DNA from: DASQEH01 sp963765725
Lineage (GTDB): Bacteria > Actinomycetota > Actinomycetes > Propionibacteriales > Nocardioidaceae
NCBI GenBank assembly: GCA_963765725.1
Contig: CAVXXI010000001.1
Coordinates: 310,001-374,000, forward strand
Reading direction: 5' to 3'
Length of the DNA: 64,000 nucleotides
Made by a program: the position numbers and the translations under genes. Below are positions 27,724 to 36,198 of the stretch, in pieces (the first letter of the stretch is position 1; each line of letters begins with the position of its first letter). The notes under the pieces were generated by a model. It worked only from the letters and a program-made list of their open reading frames with translations. It was not told where the DNA came from and searched no databases.

Positions 27724-28299
27724 ATGAGTACCGTCCACGACCGGATCGACCCACGGCTGCGCGCGTTCATCGAGCGCCAGCACGTCTTCTTCGTCGCCAC
27801 GGCTCCGACCGACCCGGAGGGTCACGTCAACGTATCGCCGAAGGGGATCGGCGGGACGTTCGCGGTCATCGACGACTCCACCGTGGCCTACCTCGACATC
27901 ACTGCCAGCGGTGCCGAGACCATAGCTCACCTGCGCGACAACGGCCGGATCACGCTGATGTTCTGCGCCTTCGAGGGGCCGCCCAACGTGGTACGCCTGC
28001 ACGGGCACGGCCGCTTCGTGACTGTGTACGACGAGGAGTTCGTCGACCTGCTGGCCCTGTTCGACGAGCACCGGGGGGCCCGCGCGGTCGTGATCGTCGA
28101 CGTCGAGCGGGTCTCCGACTCGTGCGGCTACGGAGTGCCGCTCCTGACGCACGTCGGCGAGCGCCACCTGCTGCCGGAGCACATGGAGCGCAAGGGGGAG
28201 GCCGGCCAGGTCGAGTACCGGCGGCGCAAGAACGCCGTCAGCATCGACGGCCTGGTCGCCTTCGACTACGACGCACCGGTGCCTGCGGACGCCGGCTGA
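27724..28299 (+). CDS. Pyridoxamine 5'-phosphate oxidase-family (split-barrel flavin) protein
   Basis: This 191-residue protein has the split-barrel flavin-binding look of the PNPOx-like superfamily: VFFVATAPTDPEGHVNVSPKGIGGTFAVIDDSTVAYLDITASGAET, then NGRITLMFCAFEGPPNVVRLHGHGRF. The C-terminal part includes SCGYGVPLL and YRRRKNAVSIDGL. Members reduce diverse substrates or bind F420/FMN; no specific role is assigned. It begins 24 bases after ilvD and may be cotranscribed with it. Confidence 0.78.
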   Translation: MSTVHDRIDPRLRAFIERQHVFFVATAPTDPEGHVNVSPKGIGGTFAVIDDSTVAYLDITASGAETIAHLRDNGRITLMFCAFEGPPNVVRLHGHGRFVTVYDEEFVDLLALFDEHRGARAVVIVDVERVSDSCGYGVPLLTHVGERHLLPEHMERKGEAGQVEYRRRKNAVSIDGLVAFDYDAPVPADAG

Positions 28300-28426
28300 G
28301 GCGGACGACACGAGGGCCACGCCCCCGGGTGCGCGGACGCCGGCCAGCACCGCGACGGTTCTGCGGAGACAGACGGGAAAGCCACCGATCCGCGACGCCT
28401 GTGCGAGCCGGTTGCCACATCGCGGA

Positions 28427-28432
28427 TACCCT
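28427..28432 (+). promoter_or_regulatory. Candidate -10 (TACCCT) for the ilvB leader transcript
   Basis: TACCCT lies in the 28300-28499 non-coding stretch, about 68 bases before the leader-peptide ATG. A TTGACG at 28464-28469 is another possible -35, but its spacing to a -10 is poor. The rest of 28300-28499 holds nothing recognisable. Confidence 0.25.
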
Positions 28433-28499
28433 GCCCACGTGATGAGACGGACCGGGTTCTGGCTTGACGATTGCGCGGGCGTCGGCGACCGTATCTGCC

Positions 28500-28550
28500 A
28501 TGCGTCGAATTCTCCTCGTACCCGCGGACGCGCGAGCACGGTCGCACTGA
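28500..28550 (+). CDS. ilvB leader peptide (branched-chain amino-acid attenuator)
   Basis: This short ORF reads MRRILLVPADARARSH and stops at 28548-28550. Four consecutive branched-chain codons (Ile-Leu-Leu-Val) near the start are the classic control region. It resembles the Arg-Ile-Leu-Val leader peptides known in front of ilvB in streptomycetes. GACGCGC at 28527-28533 inside the ORF is perfectly complementary to GCGCGTC at 28561-28567, next to the terminator stem, so ribosome position can decide the fold. Confidence 0.75.
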   Translation: MRRILLVPADARARSH

Positions 28551-28567
28551 CCACGGCTCTGCGCGTC

Positions 28568-28604
28568 GCCCCTCGAATGCCCTGCCGGGCCGGGGGGCTT
28601 TTTT
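28568..28604 (+). terminator. Intrinsic terminator (attenuator) upstream of ilvB
   Basis: GCCCCTCG (28568-28575) pairs with CGGGGGGC (28591-28598), one G-U pair allowed. An inner GCCC-TGCC-GGGC hairpin lies at 28579-28590, and six T follow directly. It sits 18 bases after the leader-peptide stop codon and 50 bases before ilvB. Confidence 0.8.
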
Positions 28605-28653
28605 GTGGGCACCAGGCGTCAACCTCGTCGACAGCGACGGCAGAAAGGCCGAC

Positions 28654-30393
28654 ATGACAGAGCAGATCACCGGGGCGCAGAGCCTGATCCGCTCGCTCGA
28701 GTGCGCGGGCGTCGACACCGTCTTCGGTATCCCCGGCGGCGCGATCCTTCCGGCGTACGACCCCCTCCTGGACTCGACCAAGATCCGGCACATCCTCGTC
28801 CGCCACGAGCAGGGTGCCGGGCACGCCGCGGAGGGGTACGCGGTGGCCACGGGCCGCGTCGGTGTCTGCATGGCGACCAGTGGTCCAGGGGCGACGAACC
28901 TCGTCACCCCCATCGCGGACGCGATGATGGACTCCGTGCCCATGGTCGCCATCACCGGGCAGGTGGCGAGCGCCGCGATCGGCTCCGACGCCTTCCAGGA
29001 GGCCGACATCCGGGGCATCACGATGCCGATCACCAAGCACAACTACCTCATCACCGATGCAGCAGACATCCCGCGTGCGATCGCCGAGGCGTTCCACATC
29101 GCGTCGACCGGCCGCCCCGGGCCTGTGCTCGTCGACATCGCCAAGGACGCGCTCCAGGCGCAGACGACCTTCAGCTACCCCACGGAGCTGTCGCTGCCCG
29201 GCTACCGCCCGGTGACCAAGCCGCACTCAAGACAGATCCGGGAGGCGGCACGGCTCATCGTGGCATCGCAGCGCCCGGTGCTGTACGTCGGAGGCGGCGT
29301 GATCCGCGCCGACGCCAGCCGGGAGCTGAAGGAGCTCGCCGAGCTCACTGACATCCCCGTCGTCACGACCCTGATGGCGCGCGGTGCCTTCCCCGACAGC
29401 CACCGGCTGCACCTGGGCATGCCGGGCATGCACGGGACCGTCGCGGCGGTGGGCGCCCTGCAGCGAAGCGACCTGCTCATCTCGCTCGGTGCCCGCTTCG
29501 ACGACCGTGTCACCGGGCGGCTCGACTCGTTCGCCCCCGACGCCCAGGTCATCCACGCCGACATCGACCCGGCCGAGATCTCCAAGAACCGCCACGCCGA
29601 CGTGCCCATCGTCGGCGACTGCCGCGAGGTCATCGCGGCCCTGGTCGCGGCGATCCGGGCCGAGTACGACGCCGGTCACCGCGGCGACGCGGCGCCATGG
29701 CTCGCCGCCTGCCAGGCCTGGCGCGACCGGTACCCGCTGGGTTACGAGGAGCACGACGGGCAGCTCTCGCCGCAGTACGTCATCTCGAGGCTCGGGGAGA
29801 TCGCCGGCCCCGAAGCGATCTACGTGTCGGGCGTCGGTCAGCACCAGATGTGGGCCACTCACTTCATCGGCTACGAGAACCCGCGTACCTGGATCAACTC
29901 CGGCGGCCTCGGCACCATGGGGTTCGCGGTGCCCGCTGCGATGGGCGCGAAGGCCGGGCGGCCCGACGCGACCGTCTGGGCGATCGACGGCGACGGCTGC
30001 TTCCAGATGACCAACCAGGAGCTCGCGACGTGCGCGCTCAACGGCATCCCGGTGAAGGTGGCGGTGATCAACAACTCGAGCCTCGGCATGGTCCGCCAGT
30101 GGCAGACACTCTTCTACGAGGGTAGGTACTCGAACACGGACCTGCACTCGGCCCGCGTACCGGACTTCGTCAAGCTGGCCGAGGCGCTGGGATGCGTCGG
30201 GCTGCGCTGCGAGTCGGCCGCGGAGGTGGACGCGACGATCGACAAGGCGATGGAGATCAACGACATGCCCGTCGTCATCGACTTCATCGTCAACCCCGAC
30301 GCCATGGTCTGGCCCATGGTGCCCGCGGGCACGAGCAACGACGCCCTGCAGATCGCCCGCGACCTCAAGCCGGACTTCGAGGACGAGTCGTGA
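28654..30393 (+). CDS. ilvB: Acetolactate synthase large subunit
   Basis: This ThDP/FAD enzyme performs the first common step of valine, leucine and isoleucine synthesis. It shows VFGIPGGAILPAYD, the ThDP-activating Glu in LVRHEQGAGHAAEGYA, TSGPGATNLVTPIADAMMDSVP, and the ThDP-binding GDGCFQMTNQELATC...INNSSLGMVRQWQ. The length is 579 residues. The ATG at 28654 has an AGAAAGG ribosome site. Regulation is probably by the attenuator just upstream and by end products through IlvN. It is the first gene of ilvBNC. Confidence 0.97.
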   Translation: MTEQITGAQSLIRSLECAGVDTVFGIPGGAILPAYDPLLDSTKIRHILVRHEQGAGHAAEGYAVATGRVGVCMATSGPGATNLVTPIADAMMDSVPMVAITGQVASAAIGSDAFQEADIRGITMPITKHNYLITDAADIPRAIAEAFHIASTGRPGPVLVDIAKDALQAQTTFSYPTELSLPGYRPVTKPHSRQIREAARLIVASQRPVLYVGGGVIRADASRELKELAELTDIPVVTTLMARGAFPDSHRLHLGMPGMHGTVAAVGALQRSDLLISLGARFDDRVTGRLDSFAPDAQVIHADIDPAEISKNRHADVPIVGDCREVIAALVAAIRAEYDAGHRGDAAPWLAACQAWRDRYPLGYEEHDGQLSPQYVISRLGEIAGPEAIYVSGVGQHQMWATHFIGYENPRTWINSGGLGTMGFAVPAAMGAKAGRPDATVWAIDGDGCFQMTNQELATCALNGIPVKVAVINNSSLGMVRQWQTLFYEGRYSNTDLHSARVPDFVKLAEALGCVGLRCESAAEVDATIDKAMEINDMPVVIDFIVNPDAMVWPMVPAGTSNDALQIARDLKPDFEDES

Positions 30394-30418
30394 CCACCAG
30401 CAGCGAGGAGATCCCGCG

Positions 30419-30958
30419 ATGACGACCCACACGCTGTCGGTCCTGGTCGAGAACAAGCCCGGCGTGCTCGCTCGGGTGGCCTCGTTGTTCTCCCGGCGCG
30501 GGTACAACATCGACTCGCTCGCCGTCGGCCCCACGGAGCACCAGGAGGTGTCGCGGATGACGATCGCCGTGAACCTCGAGGATCAGCCGCTCGAGCAGGT
30601 CACGAAGCAGCTCAACAAGCTCGTCGAGGTGCTGAAGATCGTCGAGCTGGAGGGTACCGGCGCGATCGAGCGCGAGCTGGCTCTGATCAAGGTCAAGGCC
30701 GACGCGGTCACCCGCTCGCGCGTGCTCGAGACCGTGCAGCTGTTCCGCGCCAAGGTCGTCGACGTCGCGGTGGACGCGGTGACGATCGAGGTCACCGGCA
30801 ACCGCGACAAGCTGGAGGCGATGCTGCGCGTGCTGGAGCCGTTCGGGGTCAAGGAGCTCGTGCAGTCCGGCATGGTGGCGATCAACCGTGGCAACCGCTC
30901 CATCACCGACCGCAGCCTGAAGACACCGGCACCGGTGGCTCTCCCGAAGCCGGCCTGA
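30419..30958 (+). CDS. ilvN: Acetolactate synthase small (regulatory) subunit
   Basis: IlvN binds valine and activates IlvB. The N-terminal ACT domain is HTLSVLVENKPGVLARVASLFSRRGYNIDSLAVGPTEH, followed by the C-terminal ALS_ss domain (IERELALIKVKADAVTRSRVLETVQLFRAKVVDV). Its 179 residues are typical. The ATG follows GAGGAG by nine bases, 25 bases after ilvB. Confidence 0.96.
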   Translation: MTTHTLSVLVENKPGVLARVASLFSRRGYNIDSLAVGPTEHQEVSRMTIAVNLEDQPLEQVTKQLNKLVEVLKIVELEGTGAIERELALIKVKADAVTRSRVLETVQLFRAKVVDVAVDAVTIEVTGNRDKLEAMLRVLEPFGVKELVQSGMVAINRGNRSITDRSLKTPAPVALPKPA

Positions 30959-31039
30959 CCGGCCGCCTGTACGCCCGAGACCCGCCGCCCGAACGCACCT
31001 AGACGACCACAACCCGACGAACGAGGAGACGAGAGACCC

Positions 31040-32067
31040 ATGGCCGACATGTTCTACGACGACGACGCGGACCTGAGCCTGATCCAGGCCCGCAATGTCG
31101 CGGTCCTCGGCTACGGCAGCCAGGGCCACGCCCATGCCCTGTCGCTGCGCGACTCCGGCGTCGACGTCCGGGTCGGCCTGCTGGAGGGGTCGAAGAGCCG
31201 GAGCAAGGCGGAGGCCGAGGGTCTGCGCGTCGTCTCGCCGTTCGAGGCGTGCGAGGAGTCCGACTTCGTCGTCGTGCTCGCCCCCGACCCGGCCCAGCGC
31301 TCGCTGTACGCCGAGGCGATCGCGCCCAACCTGGTCGAGGGCGACGCGCTGCTCTTCAGCCACGGGTTCAACATCCGCTTCGGCTACGTGGTACCTCCGC
31401 CGGGTGTCGACGTGGTGATGGTGGCGCCCAAGGGGCCGGGGCACCTGGTCCGCCGGGAGTTCAGCGAGGGACGCGGGGTACCGGTCCTCGTGGCGGTCGA
31501 GCAGGACGCCAGCGGCGCGGCCTGGCCGCTGACCCTCTCGTACGCGAAGGCGATCGGCGGCACCCGTGCCGGGGCGATTCGGACGACGTTCACAGAGGAG
31601 ACCGAGACGGACCTGTTCGGTGAGCAGGCGGTGCTCTGCGGCGGCGCCTCGGCGCTGATCCAGGCGGGGTACAGACGCTCACCGAGGCGGGTTACCAGCC
31701 CGAGGTCGCCTACTTCGAGTGCCTCCACGAGCTCAAGCTGATCGTCGACCTGATGTACGAGGGCGGAATCGCCAAGCAGCGCTGGTCGGTCTCGGACACC
31801 GCCGAGTACGGCGACTACACGTCCGGCCCGTACATCATCGACGCGTCGGTGAAGGCGCGCATGAAGGACGTCCTGGCCAACATCCAGAGCGGCGCCTGGG
31901 CCGAGGAGTTCATCGCCGACCAGGACGCAGGCGCGCCCAAGTTCGCGCAGTACCGCAAGCAGAGCGAGACCCATCCCATCGAGGAGACCGGTCGGCAGCT
32001 GCGCAAGCTGATGAGCTGGGTCAAGTCCTCCGACGACGACTACACCGAGGGGACCGCCGCGCGCTAG
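31040..32067 (+). CDS. ilvC: Ketol-acid reductoisomerase, one frameshift
   Basis: IlvC isomerises and reduces acetolactate/acetohydroxybutyrate with NADPH. The N-terminal domain has the dinucleotide loop VAVLGYGSQGHAHALSLRDSG and SHGFNIRFG...VMVAPKGPGHLVRREF. A one-base deletion near 31671 shifts the frame inside the catalytic domain. Adding one base restores QTLTEAGYQPEVAYFECLHELKLIVDLMYEGGI, carrying the metal-binding acidic residues, and a 342-residue class I enzyme. The start ATG at 31040 has GAGGAGACGAGAG upstream. It is the third gene of ilvBNC, 81 bases after ilvN. Confidence 0.93.
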
Positions 32068-32165
32068 GGCCCCTCGATCACCAGTTCCGCCAAGGCGGAC
32101 AAAACGCGATCTTCGGCCCTTACACTTCTCGCTGATGCAGTGGACCCGCTGCCGAAGGAGTTGCG

Positions 32166-33515
32166 GTGGACCACTGCCCCCGATGCGGCTCAGCAGTCTC
32201 GCTGCTGGCGTCGCAATGCCCGCAGTGCGGTTTGTCCCGGCAGGAGGGCGCGGACGAGTCCGGCCCGTCCACGCGGCGTTTCGTGCCGTCCTTCCCTCCC
32301 GAGCCTCGTCAGCGCCGGGTCGGGGCGGTGGCCGCAGCCGTCGTGTCCGGCCTGCTCGTGGTCGTGCTGGCCGCAACAGGTGCGCTGTGGGCGTCGGGCA
32401 CCGGTCCGTTCCACGGCCGAAACGGGTCGGCCGATGCCGGAGCGCAGCAGCCGACCTCCGGCCCCTCGAGCGCATCGCCGTCCTCCACGGCCGCGCCGGC
32501 ATCGGCTGCGTCCGGCGACTTCACCTCCGTGTACGCCAGGGTGAAGTCCGGCGTCGGTCTGGTCTCGGTGCAGACCTGCGGCGGCAGCGTGACCGGTACC
32601 GGCTTCATGGTGGGCCCGAAGACCATGGTCACGGCGGCGCACGTGGTCGCGGGTGCGGTGGGGCTCAGCGTGTCCTTCGGCGCGACGTCCGTCGGCGCCA
32701 CCGTGACCGGAGTGGACAGCTCGATCGATCTCGCGGTGCTGAGGCTCGCGCGCAGATCCGGGTCGCACCACGTGTTCGCCCTGGCCCCGCGCGACCCTCG
32801 GCCCGGGACGGCGATAGCGGTGATCGGGTACCCGTTCGACGAGCCCAAGTCGCTGACCCAGGAACGATCTCCGGGCTCGGGCGCAGCATCTCCACCGAGT
32901 CGGGCACCTTCGACGGCCTGATCCAGACCGACGCGGCGATCAACCCCGGGAACTCCGGCGGTCCTCTCCTCGACACACAGGGCCAGGTCGTCGGTCTCGC
33001 CGACGCCATCCGCAGGCACGCCCAGGGAATCGGCTTCGCCGTGCCGATCTCCGAGGCGCGCAACGGCGTGGTGTCGGGGGCCGGCCTTCGTGCACCGGCC
33101 CTCGCGAGCTGTTCGGCGCCCGCACCCCCGGCTCCGCAGCAGTCCGTCACCGACGGGGTCACGCAGACGCTGCTGCAGTACACGGCGGCGATCAACGCCC
33201 GGGACTACGAGGGGGCCATGAGCCTGGTGACCAGCACCATCCGGTCGCAGAACCCGTCGTCCTCCTGGTACTCCAACTACGCGACGACCTCCGACGACCT
33301 GGTGGCGGTGCGGTCGGTGGCGGCGACCGGTACCACTGCGCAGGTCTGGGCGACCTTCCGCAGCGTGCAGGCCGCGGGGTACGGGCCGGTCGGTGCCGAG
33401 GACGCGACGCTGCCTCATGTGGTCGATCGACTACACCATGACCCTCGAGGGCGGCACGTGGATCATCGAGCACGTGAGCGGTCACTCCACCCCACCCTGG
33501 GTCCGCTGCGACTGA
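32166..33515 (+). CDS. Membrane-anchored trypsin-like serine protease with N-terminal zinc ribbon, two frameshifts
   Basis: The protein starts with a Cys4 zinc ribbon (Cys 4, 7, 18 and 21: CPRCGSA...CPQCG), then a transmembrane helix at about residues 52-76 and a Ser/Ala/Pro linker. The extracytoplasmic chymotrypsin/HtrA-like domain has His159 in VTAAHVVAG and Asp188 in SSIDLAVLRL. After a one-base deletion near 32862 come ISGLGRSISTESGTF and the catalytic Ser in AAINPGNSGGPLLD. The C-terminus is an NTF2-like or MCE-like domain (LLQYTAAINARDYEGAMSLV). One extra base near 33408 hides the true end, which reads GGTWIIEHVSGHSTPPWVRCD. The corrected length is 449 residues. The GTG start has AAGGAG five bases before it. 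Confidence 0.82.
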
Positions 33516-33533
33516 AAGAGGCTCGTCTACACT
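33506..33533 (+). promoter_or_regulatory. Candidate serA promoter (CTGCGA - 16 bp - TACACT)
   Basis: A -35-like CTGCGA at 33506-33511 and a -10 TACACT at 33528-33533 overlap the end of the protease gene, 83 bases before serA. In the leader, GGGCGG (33567-33572) and CCGCCC (33577-33582) form a perfect hairpin with a CTCT loop but no T-tract. Confidence 0.35.
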
Positions 33534-33615
33534 GGCGCGCACGGGCACAGCGTGGTGTTCGGGGCTGGGCGGCTCTCCGCCCCTGCACCGCGACTCGGGG
33601 TAAAGGACACCAACA

Positions 33616-35205
33616 GTGACGAAGCCTGTCGTACTGATCGCCGAAGAGCTGAGCCCGGCGACGGTGGAGGCGCTCGGGCCGGACTTCGAGATCCGGCACT
33701 GCAACGGGGCCGACCGGGGTGAGCTTCTCCCCGCGGTGGCCGACGTCGACGCCATCTTGGTCAGAAGCGCCACGAAGGTCGACGCCGAGGTCCTCTCGGC
33801 GGCCCGCCGGCTCAAGGTGGTCGCCCGTGCCGGCGTCGGCCTCGACAACGTCGACGTCAAGCACGCGACCGCGTCCGGCGTCATGGTCGTCAACGCCCCG
33901 ACGTCCAACATCATCAGCGCCGCCGAGCTCGCGGTCGGTCTGCTCCTCGCGGCGGCGCGCCACATCGCCCCGGCCAGCGCCGCGCTGAAGGCCGGCGAGT
34001 GGAAGCGCAGCAAGTACACGGGCGTCGAGCTTTACGAGAAGACCCTCGGGATCGTGGGGCTCGGCAGGATCGGCGTCCTCGTCGCACAGCGGCTCAGCGC
34101 CTTCGGCATGAAGGTCATCGCGTACGACCCGTACGTGCAGGCCGGTCGGGCGGCGCAGATCGGCGTCCGTCTGCTCAGCCTCGACGACCTGATGGCCGAG
34201 GCCGACTTCATCTCCGTCCACCTCCCCAAAACCCCCGAGACGGTGGGGCTCATCGGGGAGGAGCAGCTCGCCCGCTGCAAGCCCACGGCCATCGTCGTCA
34301 ACGCCGCGCGCGGCGGCATCGTCGACGAGCACGCGCTGCAGGTGGCGATCAAGGAGGGCCGCCTCGGTGGCGCGGGCCTCGACGTGTTCGCCGCGGAGCC
34401 GTGCACCGACTCCCCGCTGTTCGAGTTCGACAACGTGGTCGCGACGCCGCACCTGGGCGCCTCGACGGCCGAGGCACAGGAGAAGGCGGGTATCGCCGTC
34501 GCCCGGTCCGTACGCCTCGCGCTGAGCGGTGAGCTGGTACCGGACGCTGTCAACGTGCAGGGCGGCGTGATCGCCGAGGACGTGCGACCAGGGATCCCGC
34601 TCACCGAGAAGCTCGGGCGGATCTTCACCTCGCTCGCCGGCGAGGTCGCCCAGCAGCTCGACGTCGAGGTCCGCGGCGAGATCACGCAGTACGACGTCAA
34701 GGTCCTCGAGCTCGCCGCCCTCAAGGGCGTCTTCGCCGACGTCGTGGAGGAGACCGTGTCGTACGTGAACGCCCCGCTCCTCGCCGCCGAGCGGGGGCTG
34801 GCGGTACGCCTCGTGACCGACCCCGAGAGCCCCGACCACCGCAACCTCGTCACGCTGCGCGGAACGCTCGCCGACGGCTCGCAGGTTTCGGTGTCCGGCA
34901 CGCTCGTGGGGATCCACCAGCGCGAGCGCCTGGTGGAGGTCAACGACTACGACGTCGACCTGGAGCCGGCCGACCACCTCGCCTTCTTCGTGTACGAGGA
35001 CCGGCCCGGCATGGTCGGCGCCATCGGGCGCATCCTCGGGGACGCGCGGATCAACATCGGGGGAATGCAGGTGGCGCGCGACCACCGTGGAGGCCTCGCG
35101 CTGGTGGCGCTCACGGTCGACAGTGCTATCCCCGCCGACGTGCTCGACGACATCGCGGGGGAGATGCGGGCGCAGCTGGTGCGGGCCGTCGACATGTCGC
35201 GCTGA
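33616..35205 (+). CDS. serA: D-3-phosphoglycerate dehydrogenase, long (type 1) form
   Basis: SerA commits 3-phosphoglycerate to serine synthesis. The 529-residue chain has the substrate domain, Rossmann loop LGIVGLGRIGVLVAQRL, catalytic Arg in VVNAARGGIVDE, Glu in DVFAAEPCTDS and His in ATPHLGASTAEAQ. It continues with the intervening ASB domain and a C-terminal ACT domain (HLAFFVYEDRPGMVGAIGRILGDARINIGGMQVARD) that binds serine for feedback control. The GTG start lies 11 bases after a GTAAAGGA ribosome site. It is a single gene within the branched-chain region. Confidence 0.96.
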   Translation: MTKPVVLIAEELSPATVEALGPDFEIRHCNGADRGELLPAVADVDAILVRSATKVDAEVLSAARRLKVVARAGVGLDNVDVKHATASGVMVVNAPTSNIISAAELAVGLLLAAARHIAPASAALKAGEWKRSKYTGVELYEKTLGIVGLGRIGVLVAQRLSAFGMKVIAYDPYVQAGRAAQIGVRLLSLDDLMAEADFISVHLPKTPETVGLIGEEQLARCKPTAIVVNAARGGIVDEHALQVAIKEGRLGGAGLDVFAAEPCTDSPLFEFDNVVATPHLGASTAEAQEKAGIAVARSVRLALSGELVPDAVNVQGGVIAEDVRPGIPLTEKLGRIFTSLAGEVAQQLDVEVRGEITQYDVKVLELAALKGVFADVVEETVSYVNAPLLAAERGLAVRLVTDPESPDHRNLVTLRGTLADGSQVSVSGTLVGIHQRERLVEVNDYDVDLEPADHLAFFVYEDRPGMVGAIGRILGDARINIGGMQVARDHRGGLALVALTVDSAIPADVLDDIAGEMRAQLVRAVDMSR

Positions 35206-35234
35206 CGGGCTGCTCGGCGTCAGATCTGCCGCGT

Positions 35235-35260
35235 GGGGCCCGCAAACGCCATGCGGCCCC
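35235..35260. terminator. Hairpin between convergent serA and the methyltransferase gene
   Basis: GGGGCCCGC (35235-35243) pairs with GCGGCCCC (35253-35260) with one bulged C and a nine-base loop. Position and strength suit a bidirectional terminator, although a T-tract is absent. Confidence 0.4.
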
Positions 35261-35267
35261 CCTCGGG

Positions 35268-35834
35268 TCAGCGCAGCGCCGCTATCAGGACGGCCGCATC
35301 GACGGCGACCATGACCTCGACGGTCGTGAACCGCTCGTCGGTGAGCCACTGCTCGCGCATGGTGTCCACGCGCCCCTCGTACATCGGCGGCCACAGCGCG
35401 CAGGGGGTGAAGTCGTCCAGCACGACGATTCCACCGGGCTCGAGCATCTCAGCCACCATGTCGGCGCCGGAACGCTTCGCCTCGCGTACGTCCAGGAAGA
35501 GCAACGAGAACGGGCCGTGGTCCCGCAACGCGCCCCAGTCGCCGGTGAGCACCTCGACCCGCGGCTCGTCGCGGAACAGGTCCCGAACGGCGTCGGCCAG
35601 GCTCTCGTCGACCTCGGCGGTCACCACCCGGCTCTCCTCGCGGGCGCCGTGCGACAACCAGGCGGCACCCACACCGCACCCGGTGCCGCACTCGCCCAGT
35701 ACGCCGTTGCGGCTCGCGGCGAGCGCGGAGAGCAGCCGGCCCGTCTCGAGCCGGCTCGACGTCACGAAACCGCGGCGCCGGGAGAGGTCGAGCGCGCGGC
35801 TGACGACCGATGGAAGGTCGAGTGGAGCGCTCAC
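35268..35834 (-). CDS. Class I SAM-dependent methyltransferase (O-methyltransferase-like)
   Basis: This 188-residue protein has the SAM-binding loop VLGECGTGCGVGAAWLSHGA (motif I), an acidic motif II in VVTAEVDESLADAVRDLF, LTGDWGAL, and LLFLDVREAKRSGADMVAEMLEPGGIVVLDDFTP (motifs post-I/III). The pattern of Asp-x-x-x at strand 4 and VLDDF resembles small catechol O-methyltransferase-like enzymes. The substrate is unknown. It is convergent with serA. Confidence 0.82.
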   Translation of the reverse strand: MSAPLDLPSVVSRALDLSRRRGFVTSSRLETGRLLSALAASRNGVLGECGTGCGVGAAWLSHGAREESRVVTAEVDESLADAVRDLFRDEPRVEVLTGDWGALRDHGPFSLLFLDVREAKRSGADMVAEMLEPGGIVVLDDFTPCALWPPMYEGRVDTMREQWLTDERFTTVEVMVAVDAAVLIAALR

Positions 35835-35926
35835 GGCCCGAGTCTGTCACAGCGCCGAACCGACGTCGCCGGTCTCAGCTGGCGAGATCGGAGTCCAAAT
35901 CGGTGGCTCTACACGCCTCGGGAAGG

Positions 35927-35932
35927 TAGCGT
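35927..35932 (+). promoter_or_regulatory. -10 hexamer TAGCGT before the leuB-region leader peptide
   Basis: TAGCGT ends ten bases before the ATG at 35943, so the transcript would begin only a few bases ahead of the leader ORF. Confidence 0.35.
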
Positions 35933-35942
35933 CGCAGGCATC

Positions 35943-35990
35943 ATGCGGTTGACGGTAGTAATCCTTACCTGCCGCGGCGGGGCCTTCTAG
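35943..35990 (+). CDS. Leader peptide with Val-Val-Ile-Leu run, upstream of leuB
   Basis: This short ORF reads MRLTVVILTCRGGAF, ending TAG at 35988-35990. The run Val-Val-Ile-Leu near its start is the hallmark of a branched-chain attenuator leader. Two mutually exclusive pairings overlap its end: CCGCGGCG (35972-35979) with CGCCGCGG (36001-36008), and GGCCAAC (35990-35996) with GTTGGCC (36018-36024). No T-tract terminator follows, so control may be Rho-dependent or translational. The 35991-36198 stretch after it holds these hairpins and another (CGATGCGG/CCGCATCG, 36050-36066) and no gene. Confidence 0.55.
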   Translation: MRLTVVILTCRGGAF

Positions 35991-36198
35991 GCCAACACCT
36001 CGCCGCGGTGTCCGGGCGTTGGCCGACCGCGTGACTCGAGGACGTTCACCGATGCGGACCGCATCGAGGGTGTCTGCCCCGATCCGTTCACGGCCCGCGT
36101 GACCCGCGCCGCCGGACGATCGCCGCCTGATCTCGCGGAAGGCCGGCATCCGGGAGCCGCAACCTGTCGGACTCCAACGAGCTCTCGAGGCGATCACC

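Noticed and set aside
28464..28469. TTGACG as the -35 of the ilvB leader promoter
   Set aside because: The only nearby -10-like sequences are 21-22 bases away, outside normal spacing.
26671..29226. Minus-strand ORF of about 850 codons opposite ilvD, the PNPOx-like gene and ilvB
   Set aside because: It has no family features, crosses the ilvB attenuator, and is fully explained as a shadow of the plus-strand genes.
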